Shown here piece by piece: positions 1-11,235 of a stretch of 64,000 nt of DNA. A model generated the notes under the pieces. The model had not been told where the DNA came from. It saw only the letters and a list, made by a program, of their open reading frames with translations, and searched no databases. Source of the stretch: Telopea speciosissima (taxonomy: Eukaryota > Streptophyta > Magnoliopsida > Proteales > Proteaceae); contig NC_057919.1 of assembly GCF_018873765.1 (NCBI RefSeq), positions 61,704,484-61,768,483 on the forward strand. The letters are read 5' to 3'. The translations under genes were made by a program, and so were the position numbers. Position 1 is the stretch's first letter. Every line of letters starts with the position of its first letter.

Positions 1-1268
1 GCTACCCAGCTCAATGGATAGCTAGTGCACCACTGAGAATCATGTTAACCACGTCGGGTGACACCCGAGTTCGGTGAGTGGGTTTTGGGTGATTTTGTTG
101 GGTTTGAATATATATATATATATATTAAGCAAACTTGATCATGCTATTATATAAATATAAGCATTGTGCACATTACATTATTTACCTCAAATATGAATTA
201 CTATGACTATGATATTATTCTCATCATTGTATTGGGTGACGGTGCCAGGTGTGCCAGTACTGGAACCCCAATCTAAATTATGAAATTTATTATTTGTCAT
301 CCTGATCTATATGTGTCGTGCCGTATTGGTGCCTGGGTACTAGATGGAATGGGACGTTGATGCACCTGGAATACCTCTTGGAACGATAGGACTTGCATGG
401 AGTATATCTGTGGCTAGGATGCTTGCTCCCTTATGCTATAACCCTTACCAACAGGGGTTTATGTGTTAGATAGTCTGAGCACCTATTGCCTGTGGAGGTG
501 GGAGAGGCCAGGTCAGGGGTAGTAATGGCTATCGTTGTCTGCCACTGGGTCGTCTGATGGCTTTTACCAGCGTAGGCTCCCGTGTGATAATTGAGGTTTC
601 ACTGGGGCGATAAGTCAAGTGACCCTCAGTGTCTCCCGAGCTATCACAGTAGCATATACTTGACTTATAGAATTTTGTGTTAGGTGGAAAATGAATCTAA
701 CATTAGTATGCATCATATTGTTTGAAATTATTTGTATATGTATGTGCATTCCCCTTTGCTCCCTCACTAGCTAATGTAGCTAACCCCGTTGCGCAACCCC
801 TTTTTAGTTGATATATAGGTAATCTCTTGATGAACACCGTTGGATGCAAATCAAGTGGAGCCATGGCTGTGACTTGGATGTCGATGTACACCCAAGAATG
901 GTGCCCTAGTGGCGTGATTTATTATTTAATTTTTGTATTCATCCACAATCATGTATAAACTTTATGTTTAATCATAAGGACATAAATGAATGGTTAAAAA
1001 TATTGAAATTGTACTATGTGTTATCATTAGAGAACCGATGCTCTATAATTCACATGATTTAATTGAATTTCGCTTCCGCTAACTCTATAATTGGAACGAT
1101 TTATTCCATTTAGGTACGTTCCTTACTGTTATGATGACTTGATGATAGGGTGGACTATGGCTCGGGACACTGTATCTGTGATCCTGGTAGGTATTGGGAT
1201 GGCACGTGTTGTCCCAGTCACCCCCTTTATCATAAAATATCTCTCATCGGGTTGGGGGAGTGACAACA
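1..1268. repeat. Repeat-like DNA, possibly the end of an LTR
   Basis: No convincing gene is seen. The stretch is AT-rich at first, then has a GC-richer block (about 470-650) of the sort found in plant Gypsy LTRs. It ends around 1268 in ACAACA, directly before sequence that is clearly Gypsy pol. The abrupt junction suggests one LTR element inserted into another, with its left part outside the window. The family was not recognised and the LTR reading is inference. Confidence 0.3.
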
Positions 1269-3520
1269 ACTCTACTTGGCCGCCACTCCAGTTGCGGTGA
1301 GCGCAGTATTACTGAAGGAGGAAGGTAAACAGCAGAGACCTATCTACTATGTCAGTCACGTCTTTATCAACGCAGAAACCAGATACATCCGGATCGAGAA
1401 GGTAGCCTATGTACTCGTGATTGCGGCAAGGAAGCTGAGGTCATACTTCCAGGCCCATACAGTCATGGTGCTCACGGACCTACCACTAAAGAAGGTTGCA
1501 TAAACAAGATAAGTCAGGATGGTTGATCACCTGGGCGGTAGAGTTGAGTAAGCACGACATCAAGTTCCAACCGCTGACGACCATCAAAGGTCAGGCCCTA
1601 GTAGACTTTGTCGCTGAGTGCACCTTATCGGAGGTCGAACCAGAAGAAACGAAACCTAAGGAGCGTGATCGAGGATTGTGGATGGTTCGAGTAACGCAGC
1701 AGGAAGCAGGGCTGGGTTTATACTCACCAGCCCTGAAGGTTTTTGGATCCAGTATGCCTCTGATTCACCTTTCAGACCTCCTACAATGAGATAGAGTACG
1801 AGGCACTACTTGTTGGACTGCGAGTAGCCAAGGCCATCCAGATCACTCACCTAGATATCCGAAGCGACTCCCAACTCGTTGTAAACCAGGTGAATGGGGA
1901 GTATGAGGCGAAAGATGAACGTATGGCAGCCTACCTAGCGAGTGCTCGAGTGTTGATCGTGGAGTTCGTGAAGTTCGAGATGGTTAAAGTCCTGAGGATC
2001 GAGAACATCACAACAGATGCTTTATCAAGGCTAGCAAATGATGAGCTTCAGAACTTAGCTAATGCCGTGTACGTTGAAATACTTCATGAGCAGACGTACC
2101 AGGAGAAACAAGTCAACGAGATCGAGGAGGGGCCAAGCTGGATGGACCCAATAGCCAACTACATACAGAACGACATACTGTCAAAAGACATGGTCAAAGC
2201 TAGGAAAGTAAGGATGGGGGCAGCAAAGTACACAGTCATCAATAGAGTGCAATACAAGAGGGCGGTCACAGCCCCACTGCTTAGGTGTCTAGGACCCAAG
2301 GGAGCCAAATACGCCTTGGCGAAAGTTCACGAAGGAATATGCGGAAGTCACTTGGGTGGGCGAGCGCTAGCCTATAAGGTCCTCCGCCAAGGGTTCTATT
2401 GGCCTCAGATGCAGGGGGAGGCCATAGAGTATGTTAGAGCCTACGAGCAATGTCAGTTGTTCGCCTCAGTGCCACACCAGCCGGCCACCAAATTGACCTC
2501 CATCCTTAACCCCATCCCGTTCGCCATGTGGAGCATGGACATCCTTGGCGACTTCACCCCGGCGTCCGGGAACAGAAAGTACCTGGTGGTCGCCATCGAT
2601 TACTTCACCAAGTGGGTCAAGGCTAAGCCGTTAGCAAAAATAATGGAAAAAGAAATGCAAAAATTTGTTCGAGACAAAGTAATCTACAGGTTCGGGGTGC
2701 CCAGGATCGTCGTCATAGACAATGGGAAATAGTTCAATAATCCCAAGTTCAAAACTTTCTGCCAGTCATACAACATTGACTATCGGCCTGTCTCCGTGGC
2801 TTACCCACAGGCCAATGGTCAGGTGGAGGTGACAAACAGACACTGCTCGAGGGAATCAAGAAAAGGCTAGAGGGAATAAAAGGAAAATGGGTCGAGGAGC
2901 TTCCTAGCGTCCTGTGGGCGTATCGAACAACAATAAGGACCCCCACAGGGGAGAGCCCATTCCGGCTTGCATATGGTACCGAGGCCGTGGCACTAGTGGA
3001 AGTCCTAACCATGTCCCACAGAGTCTTGCACTTCAACGAGCGCACATATGATGATGGACTCAGGGCAAACTTGGATTTTCTGGATGAGGTTCGCGAGAAG
3101 GCACTACTTAGGAACGTGGTATACCAGCAGCGAATGACCAAGTACTACAATGCAAGGGTCAAGGAGAGGCTGTTCCACCAGGGAGACCTAATTCTAAGGA
3201 GGGCTCGAGCATCACAGACAAGGAAAGAAGGTAAGCTGTCCACAAATTGAGAAGGACCCTACATAGTTTCCAAGCAGATACGGCTAGAGACATACCGCTT
3301 GAAAACCCCGGGGGGCAAGAAGATAGATCGAGCATGGAACTCAGAGCACCTGAAGAAGTACTACTAGTAGGACATATGGCTTTCAGCCACAGCCGCAGTA
3401 ACAATTACAATAGTCATTTAAAGTACCTTTTTTAAAGTTTTGAAGATTTTGAAGTAATAGAATTTTGTTCTTGGCTACATCTATGTATCTCTCCATCACC
3501 AATCGAGCTTCCTTAAACAC

Positions 3521-3852
3521 CAAGGCCATCGGCCACGAGGCGGAACGCCACCAAGACCATTGGCCATGAGGCTATATGCCAACCAAGGCCATAGGCCATA
3601 AGGCGTAATGCCACCAAAGCCATCAGCCACGAGGCTCTATGCCAACCAAGGCCATTGACCATAAGGCTCTATGCCACCAAGGCCATCGGCCACGAGGCTA
3701 TATGCCAACCAAGGCCATCGGCCACAAGGCTCTATGCCAGCTAAGGCCATTGACCACAAGGCTCTATGCCACCAAGGCCATCAGCCACAGGGCTCTATGC
3801 CAACCAAAGCCATCGACCATGAGGGGGAATGCCACCAAGGCCTGTTGGCCAC
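3521..3852. repeat. Tandem repeat of about 30 bp in the Gypsy tail
   Basis: A unit of roughly 30 bp built on AAGGCCATCGGCCACGAGGC with variants is repeated about eleven times. It lies between integrase and the 3' LTR of the Tat-like element, where this lineage often carries tandem repeats. Units are degenerate (CGGCCAC, TTGACCA and CAGCCAC variants), so the array is old or evolving by slippage. Open frames across it (3639-3869, 3671-3859) are by-products of the repeat. Confidence 0.85.
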
Positions 3853-4779
3853 CAGATAATGAAAAATGAGATAACATAGAAGATGCCAAAAATAATTACA
3901 CAATCAATATCCAACATTCAGAAAAACAAAAAGAAGGAAAGAGTACGACACAAGAAGTCAAGGAGGAGCTATGCCCTCCTCGGGGGGAGCCACATCCTCC
4001 TCAGGGGAAGGAGCCACACCCTCCTCAGAGGGAACAGAAGCACCAGGTGCAGGAGAAGTAGCAGGAGTTAGCCGAAGAAGCTTGAACACCAGAGAGCCCC
4101 TCCCGGGGCTAGGAGGGCTGGGACCTGCCTTCGTCTTGGCGTCCATAGCCAGAGCTATGGTGGGAGAAGGCACAATCATCTCCCCCAGGGGCGCGAAGGA
4201 TAATCTCAGAAGGTATATGGTACGATCGACGAAAAGACACCAAGTTCGATGCAGTCAAGATGCTCGAGAACCGTCCCATCCTATTATCAGGGTCCATGAC
4301 TGAGGGTGCCACCCCAGCATCATCTCTGGGAGGACTACCATCTGGGCCAGGACTATCAACGGCATCCTCCCCGTCACTAGAAATAGGCCTAGGAGAAGGC
4401 AAAGGAGGGAGAGTGTCCACGCCCAACGCAGATAAAGACGTGGACGAGCTAGAGGTCGGCCCATCAAAGGCACAACCCTCATAAGAGGTGTTAGGATCAG
4501 AATCACTGGACATAGTCGTGGAGAAGGGGGACTTACTTAGGCAACGCTCCTCGGCTCCTAGGCTAGACATCCCAGCAGTGTATTGCCACATGCACAAACA
4601 CCCAACCAAGGAAGTGTTTTAGAGACCAAATGGCAAAGGTACTCACAAAGAACGATAGCAACAACGCAAGGAAAACGTACCAAGAAGGTCGAGGTTCGAG
4701 GTCCGAGGTCGAAGTTTGCAATGGATCGAGGTCAAGGTTCGAGTAAAGATGTGTCTGTGGCAAAAGACCAATTCAAGTC

Positions 4780-5165
4780 AGCACCAAAAAAAATAAAATT
4801 GGCCATGGTCATACCTGAAGGTTGTGGGTGACGGGTAAGTGACCGCAGGCGAGAAAAAAAAAATTTTGGCCACGACCATACCTGAAGGCCGCGGGCGGAA
4901 AAAAAAATTCTTTGGCCATGGCCATGAGACCATGGGTGAAGGGCGATGGACCATGGGCGAGTAGGTGAAGGCCGATGGACCGTGGGTGAGCAAAAAATTT
5001 TTTTTTTTTGACCGCGGTCATGTGGCTGTGGGCCAAGGGCGACGGACCATGGGCAAGTAGGCGAAGGGCAATGGACAATGGGCGAGCGAAAAAAAATAAA
5101 AAAAAATTTTGGCCATGGCCTTATAAGGGCGACGGACCATGGGCGGGCGAAAAAAAAAAAAAAAA
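4780..5165. repeat. Degenerate repeat with A-runs in the Gypsy tail
   Basis: Blocks resembling GACCATGGGCGAG and GGCCATGGCC alternate with A-runs of 7-17 bases. Frames read through it on the minus strand are Phe-rich and show no domain. It is treated as part of the non-coding tail of the adjoining Tat-like element. Confidence 0.6.
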
Positions 5166-5576
5166 GAGACACAAGATATGAAGACCCATCTGCTGGACCT
5201 AAGAGGAAGAGACCAAGTGAAAGGGAGTGAGCTCAAAAGAAGAGAGAGTAAAGTAAAAAGTAAGAGAGAGACAAGAGAAAGGAAAAAGTGTGAGATGAGA
5301 AATGAGTGGAGAATGAGAGAGATAATGAAGAAATATGGAAAACCCAAAAGAAACAAAAAAGAAAGGAAAAAAGTGTAGTGGGGAATATTTGAACCCTTTA
5401 CCTCCCCCACTCACTAGAAGAATTACAAAGCACCCACCATGAAGATCAAGAATAATCGGACGGCCTAGAAAGACTTAGCATGGAGCTCCCCAAAGTAAGC
5501 TCATTTGCAATGAGCCCCTCGCCACACTAAGAAGCTACTCCCTTGAGCATTTCATTTCAAGAGAGTGGGGGGCACG

Positions 5577-6144
5577 TGATAAACCATAAATACTCGAGGC
5601 CAACCCCGATCCGCCACATGGCATGAAGGGAGGATAACCCAGACCTAGCTACATCAAGACCCATCTGCTGGACTTAAGAGGAAGAGACCCAGTAGGCCAC
5701 GCAAGGACCAAGGTCACCACCCAGATTTACATCATCCTACCTGCAAAGGAACCTTATCCCAGAGGAGATGAACCTCACCTACGCACGACCCTCAAGGATC
5801 TTATCCAATTCGCGAGGGAAGCACATGTCCATCTGCTAGGGAACACCTTCCCTACCCGGACTCTACCTCCCAAGAGGAAGCGATCTACTAATTGATGGAC
5901 TCTACTACCAAGGAGACTATCACCAACTATCTAGACTCTCCACCGCCATACACAGCTATAAATACCCAGGTAATCTACCCCATTAAGGCATCTTGAATTC
6001 CAATTATTCATCTGTTGCTCAGAGAGATCTAACTTAGGCATCGAAGAATCCTAGGCCAGAACCACACCGGTTCTCCCTTGTCCCTGACGTCCTTTTGCAG
6101 GTTACGACACCTGAAGGACCACCCGACGATTTCTTGACGCAACA
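5577..6144 (+). mobile_element. 3' LTR of the Tat-like Gypsy element
   Basis: The LTR begins TGATAAACCATAAATA right after a purine-rich tract (GAGAGTGGGGGGCACG) and ends ...ACGCAACA, giving 568 bp. A TATA-like CTATAAATACCC sits at about 5952. The 3' half (from about 6037) is clearly related to the last part of the solo LTR at 40869-41670, including the block around CCACACCGG, so the two belong to related families. No 5' partner is in the window. Confidence 0.75.
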
Positions 6145-6159
6145 CTACCTCCTTAGTTT

Positions 6160-6292
6160 GTCTTTCTCAAGTGGAAGATCTAGAGTTGAAGCATTTTGAG
6201 GAGGTGATCCAACATGTAAACAATCTAGAGGAAGCGCCAGAGTTGAACGTCATTGGGAAGACGCTCAATTCTCTACTTGGCATAGGAGGAAG
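6160..6292 (+). other. Exon-like open stretch, unrecognised
   Basis: One frame reads VEDLELKHFEEVIQHVNN followed by LEEAPELNVIGKTLNSLL and then GIGGR, with the amphipathic, charged composition of a real protein rather than random DNA. It lies directly downstream of the Gypsy LTR and ends where a dispersed repeat (about 6282) begins. The family was not recognised. It may be a relic exon or an internal fragment of a mobile element. Confidence 0.3.
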
Positions 6293-7535
6293 AGTCACCG
6301 TATTAGGTTTGTCCCTTATTTTCTAAGCTTGGCTGATTGGAAAATTGCAGGGTGAGCTAGTTGTTGCTGCTTTTTTTGGGTCGATCAAGTTTGCATTTTC
6401 CAGCAGTCTTACGGTTGATGTTTTGTGCCTATTATTTTTTGCTTTGTTTGTTCGGGGCCTAGTGCCTCTTGTTGGCATCTTTGCTTCTTTTATTTTTTTT
6501 TTGGTGCTTTTAGTCTGTGTAATTCTTAAGGGAATCATGTTTTGTATTCGGTTTTCAGATATTTTTAGTATGTATAATGCTGCTAATTTATTGGCTCTAG
6601 TTTTCATGTCTAAGATGCATGTGTTTGCTATAGATTTTCTTCATGGAAGCTTTTGCTCACGTGATGGGGGACCTTTCACTTTTGTTTATTCTATGGGTAG
6701 TTACCCATATAACACTGCCCATACAACAATGGTAGGTGATGTTTCCAAAAATCACAAGACAAATATGAGTCATTCCTTTGTATTGTTTTTAATCAAAAAC
6801 CTGTTTGTTCCCACTTATAGTGGGGAGAGTGCATGGTAATGTATAGAATATTGGTACACATGCATCAACATAAACTGGATGTGTGACAATGTAAAAAAGG
6901 GGTATTTTAATTAAAGGGTAAATTACATGTCACCCCTTAGTTTTCAAACGAAACTTAGATCACCCCCTGGTTTTAGAAAAAACTCAAATCACCCCCCTCT
7001 ACAGTGAGAGTGTTAGTCTACTGTTAGTTATTGGTGTGAAAGGACTATTTTACCCTTGTACTAAAATAATAGAATTAAATTTACAATACACTGCTAAAGG
7101 GTAGTTTAGGGATTTAAATTTATTTAACTAGGTGACATCATCACTTAATGGCATAAAACTAACATTAGGGACTAATTTGTCATATTGTGGTCTAAATCAG
7201 GGGGTGATTTGAGTTTTAAAAAAAATCAGGGGATGATCTGAGTTTCGTTTGAAAATTAGAGGATGATGTGTAATTTATCCTTTATTAAATTAGATATCGA
7301 AATTCGATACGTGACTAATCTAGACCATCCCTTTATATCCAATAGTTGGAATAGACATCACCTATCTACGTGGCAGAATAGATTTTTTGTAAAATTTGAA
7401 AAAGTAACAGGACTTCGTGACAATAATAATTCACCTTATTTTATTAAAAAAAAATAAACCTAAAAGAAGTATCACACGTTTAATTAAGATTTCAATATTG
7501 AAAGATCATCAAAATAAAGGATATTCCATTAGATA
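6282..7535. repeat. Dispersed repeat, copy A
   Basis: The sequence 6282-6907 plus 7281-7530 matches 30950-31820 in the same orientation. A frame of 164 codons (6345-6839) overlaps it but resembles no family known to me and is not kept open in the second copy. The two copies differ by the MULE-like insertion at 6916-7280, so 31571 is an empty site for that insertion. Confidence 0.7.
6916..7280. mobile_element. MULE-like MITE (365 bp), family M1
   Basis: Terminal inverted repeats of about 80 bp start GGGTAAATTACATGTCACCCC on the left and its complement on the right. The flanks TTAATTAAA (6907-6915) and TTTATTAAA (7281-7289) agree at eight of nine bases, a 9-bp target duplication as made by Mutator-like transposases. 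The duplicated repeat at about 31571 shows the uninterrupted target. There is no coding capacity. A second member lies at 18435-18789. Confidence 0.8.
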
Positions 7536-8277
7536 TTTAATCGGATAGGCACATTTGAATAATTTGATCAGATATGATTCTGATCTCCATGGTAATCAGA
7601 GCCATTTGCAGCACTGCTCCAATCAAAAGTCTAGAATTTTTTAAGTTATTAATTTCTTCTCAGGGATTTCAAACTTTATATGATCACACCAGCACAGTAT
7701 GCAGGAGAGAGAGTGTTTTTCCCTTACCCCACCCACCAACCCCCCAAAAACTAAATAAATACAAAATTTGCAGGGAGTGAAAGATAGCAGAAAGTGGGGT
7801 CTATACAATGTCCTATGCAATATAATTCACTGAATAAATAATGACAATTTGGTATTAACAAAGAATTTATGTCGCTGGACCTACTTGGTCTCTTCTTAAT
7901 TGCCTTAGATTATCCTATAATAATTGTCAATTGTTGTTTTGGAATTTGGACAGGATACCCACGATGCCAGCATGGGGAGACTCTGCATGCCACATCAATA
8001 GCGGTATAGAAAATAATATCATCCACATGGGTTTCATTTGATTAGAGAAAAATAATACTCGGACAAGAGAATAGGACAAGAGATTATTGTTTGGTTGTGT
8101 GGCGCCAGCACTAGCTTGGGGGCAAATGAGAGTAGGCCCATAGGGGGTTCAACATAGATGCGATGTTTTATTTCAGGGGGGGCAAAGTGATACTTTTGTG
8201 CGCTCTTATGTTTGAGTGTAAGAACCATAGGATTAGGTAACATTTTTTTTCCCATAAAACCCTTAATCTATTGGTAG

Positions 8278-8465
8278 GGATGTAAATGGATCGGATTCGA
8301 CTTGAATAATACTATATTCGCATCTGCATCCGATTAGTTTTCGAATGAATTCGGATACTGCTAAATGGATACGGATCGAATATTTTATTTGTTTACATGT
8401 AAATATAATTTTTCGGATAACTATATTCATATCTCCATCCGTTTATTCATTTACGCCTCTACCTA
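8278..8465. mobile_element. MITE-like repeat with GGATNCGGAT motifs
   Basis: The ends read GGGATGTAAATGGAT and, at the right, a loose complement (TTTACGCC). The body is rich in GGATACGGATCG-type words. A related longer stretch is at about 61167-61445. The family is a common plant non-autonomous repeat type. No target duplication was resolved. Confidence 0.45.
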
Positions 8466-8956
8466 TTGGTCCCTTCCTTTCCTTTGTTTTTCTTTGTTAT
8501 TTATAAAATCCGGTTAATCTTCGTGTAATCATGCTTGGTTATAAAGAGTTGTCACGATCTATGTGGCATGAAAAAGATTGAAATATCATATAAAAGACAA
8601 AGCGTCGTTATGACACCCACATGTGATTGATGTAATCTTGATATCTTGATTATTCAAAATATCTTCTACTTATTATAAAGAAATCAAGTCGAAGGGTAAA
8701 ACCGTCATGTTGATTTATCGATGATAGATCTATGTAACAGTGCTTGGTTACAGAGCATGACCTTTCCTCACGATATCAATGTGAGGGGAATCTTTCACGT
8801 TATATCAATGACAGTGACAGGAATGGTGTAATTCATCTGAGCTCACATTGTGAGCGTATACCAGTATCCTGGGCACACCATTCAAAAGAGAGAGAGAGAG
8901 CACACCATTCGTGGGCACACCATTCAAAAGAGAGAGAGAGTATACCAGTATGAATT

Positions 8957-9117
8957 TTTTTCTTCTACGGTTCCTTGACCGGTACAGTTCCTTAGTGCCT
9001 CTCACAAGAGGAAGGTGGACCCCACCCGGGTAGAATGTTCGGTCAGGTGTCCCAGGTGAATCCCACCCTTCTCTTGTGAGAGGAACTAGGGAACCGCACC
9101 GGTCAAGGAATCGTAGA
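8957..9117. mobile_element. Fold-back MITE of about 160 bp
   Basis: The ends CTACGGTTCCTTGACCGG and the complementary CCGGTCAAGGAATCGTAG pair into a long hairpin, and inner sequences (CTCTCACAAGAGGAAGG against CCTTCTCTTGTGAGAG) also pair. The matching place in arm B (about 41875) lacks it, so it is a private insertion on the copy 1 side. Confidence 0.75.
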
Positions 9118-9418
9118 TGATAATTATCCATACCAGTATCGTGGGCACACCATTCAAAAAATCATATACTGATCCGAATTGTCCATGACCTATCTTGAAT
9201 CCGATTGATTCAACATGGTAGATTCTACGGGTTTTAGTCACCCGATTGTTGAGTTTCAGATGTAAGGCAAGACCGATTGCGATTGATTTCGATCGATTCG
9301 AACAAGTACCGATTCAACCCAGATTTGAATTTGAATAACCTTACATTGGGAACTTTTTCCCATAAAAAAAATTATATTTTGAATAAGGACTTGGGAATTT
9401 CAAAAAAAAAAAAAACAA

Positions 9419-10509
9419 GGGAAATTTTTGCAATGACCCCCTAAGGTTTGCCTTAAATACAATACGCCCCCCTGTGTTTCTAAAATATACACCCAACACC
9501 TTTAAGTGGACAGTGTTAAGCATAAAATTTGAATGACAATTTTGCTCTTCAATTAAAATAACCCTATTCTAACCCTTACAAAAGAATCCATTCGAATCCT
9601 CTTTACCGTGCCATATCCTTCTTCCTCGCGAGTTGCAACCGAACCTCCGAACCTATTTTCTTCTCCGCAAGCATAGGATTTGCAACTCCTGCAATTCCAC
9701 CGCACAGATATGCCCTTCTCCACCTGCCATTATCTCTCTCTTCTCTCCTTCATCTCAATTATCCCTCTCTTCTCGAACCCTTAAATAATCAACTAGCATT
9801 TTAATAACGTTGAATCTCATATTTGAATCTTAAAATATCATTTCGAACCCTAAAATCTCATTTGATTTACAAAAATTGTAGCTTCGAAACCTAAAATCTC
9901 AGATTCGAACCCTAAAATCTCGTACAGATTGAAAAACTTATAGCTTCAAACCATAATATCTCAGATTCAAACCCCAAATTCTAATTTGATTGAAAAAAAT
10001 TACCTCCCTCATTGTCACAGGTTTTCGATGATGGCCTTAGCAGATTGCTACAGCAAGAATCCTAAAACTCTTCTTCCACTAACCCACGAATGGTTCGAGT
10101 AGCAGGGAATGGAGTTGAAGATGGCCTCAGCAGATCACCACAACAAGAACCATAAATCCCATCTTCCTTCTTCCGCGAATGATTCGAGTAATAGGGGATG
10201 GAGTTGAAGATGGCCACAACAGATCATCAGAACCCTAAACCCGTGAATAATTCGAGTAGTAGGGGAAGGGGGTGTGACATTCGGGCTGCCTTATGGGTAA
10301 ACTGGTAAGCTCACACCCCATTAAGGGTATATTTGTCATTTTAAGGCATCAATGGCCAACATGTCAACAACTAACAAGAATGCTCTAACGGAGTGGGGCT
10401 GAGTGTAACAAGTACCCTAAACTCAGAGGGTCGGAGTCTATATTTTATAAATACAGGGGGTTGCACTGTATTTAGGGCAAATCTCAAGAGGTCACCGTGT
10501 AATTTTTCC
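9419..10509. mobile_element. MULE-like TIR element (1.09 kb) in the copy 1 upstream region
   Basis: Inverted ends start GGGAAATTTTTGC on the left and GGAAAAATTACACGG when the right end is complemented, and continue for about 70 bp (TTTGCCTTAAATACA against TTTGCCCTAAATACA). Flanks AAAAAACAA (9410-9418) and GAAAAACAA (10510-10518) agree at eight of nine bases. The interior has no transposase; it repeats short words such as CGAACCCTAAAATCTC. The element is absent from the matching position in arm B (about 40740-40810). It splits the ESL upstream block of copy 1 about 350 bp before the start codon. Confidence 0.75.
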
Positions 10510-10870
10510 GAAAAACAATGGTGGTTAATCGTTGTTGAGAGGATCTAAATCTTCAAGAGCACAAAAACACAAAATATTTAAAAAATAAAGAAATAAAGAA
10601 ATAAAGAATCCAATTCCAGACCCAACAACCCTCCCCTTAAAAAAGAGGTTCCTCAGCGACTACCTTGGATCTCAGAAACAGCCAACCACAAACCAATCCA
10701 CACGCCATGCATAAATGACAAATTAGATAATCTCTGTTACTACACAAAAATAATTAGAAAAAAAAACAAAAAACAAAAAACAAAAAACAAGTAGTGATAC
10801 TGAGAGCCCTCTGTATATATTTCTTAATTGATAAAAAGAGCTAAAGTTGGAAGAGATTGGCTTCATAAAC
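10510..10870 (+). promoter_or_regulatory. ESL copy 1 proximal upstream block
   Basis: The block runs from GGTGGTTAATCGTTGTTGAGAGGATC to the start codon and is shared with the upstream DNA of copies 2, 3 and 4, so it is ancestral promoter/5' leader DNA of the family. A TATATAT stretch at about 10812 is a possible TATA element but is not kept in copy 4. The shared leader GATAAAAAGAGCTAAAGTTGGA lies just before the start region. Promoter activity is inferred from position and conservation. Confidence 0.5.
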
Positions 10871-11198
10871 ATGGAGAAGGGCAACCACCCAGTAGGAGGA
10901 GAAGGGAATGGTAATGGTTTACTATCAGAGACAGAGCCACTCCTCAAGACCCAAAAGCCACAGGATTGTTTGGATTGCTTGGAAAAGCCTGGAGAACATG
11001 ACAAGCTCAAACTCCAAACTAACAAAGGAAGGTCACTCTCCATGGTTTTTCTCAGCACTTTCGTTGCTGTTTGTGGGTCTTTCGAATTTGGATCTTGTGT
11101 ATGTCTCTCTTCTTTTCTTTTGTGAATTTTTATTTTCTCAAGTGCGGTGCACTGTCCAGTGCATCTCTTGGGCATCCGACGGTCACCATAAGACTGAG

Positions 11199-11235
<37 letters not shown>

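Larger units (their letters stand above)
1271..5576 (+). mobile_element. Ty3/Gypsy (Tat-lineage) internal region fragment, fossil
   Basis: Translated pieces match the end of Gypsy reverse transcriptase and RNase H (about 1276-2060), then the integrase zinc-finger and core region (about 2280-3340; HEGICGSHLGG and DYFTKWV are visible). The order RT-RNase H-integrase followed by a long non-coding tail before the 3' LTR is typical of the Tat lineage. The element lacks its gag, protease and early RT inside this window and is broken by several interruptions, so it is a fossil. The tail (about 3400-5576) carries a tandem repeat, a GC-rich stretch and an A-rich stretch. A purine-rich tract just before 5577 fits the polypurine tract beside the 3' LTR. 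Confidence 0.85.

Noticed and set aside
3521-3852. CRISPR-like or satellite array
   Set aside because: The repeats are contiguous and degenerate without spacers, and belong to the tail of a Tat-like element in a plant genome.
4109-4609. Minus-strand frame of 166 codons
   Set aside because: Ser/Pro-rich without a recognisable domain, overlapped by other frames, inside the Gypsy tail. I could not support it as a gene.
4732-5414. Minus-strand Phe-rich frames that look like membrane proteins
   Set aside because: They come from A-runs and purine-rich DNA read on the other strand.
6345-6839. 164-codon frame with hydrophobic stretches
   Set aside because: It is part of a dispersed repeat, and the second copy at 30950-31560 does not keep the frame open.
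10847-10870. Start of ESL copy 1 at an upstream TTG in frame
   Set aside because: TTG is not a usual plant start; the ATG at 10871 is conserved in all four copies.
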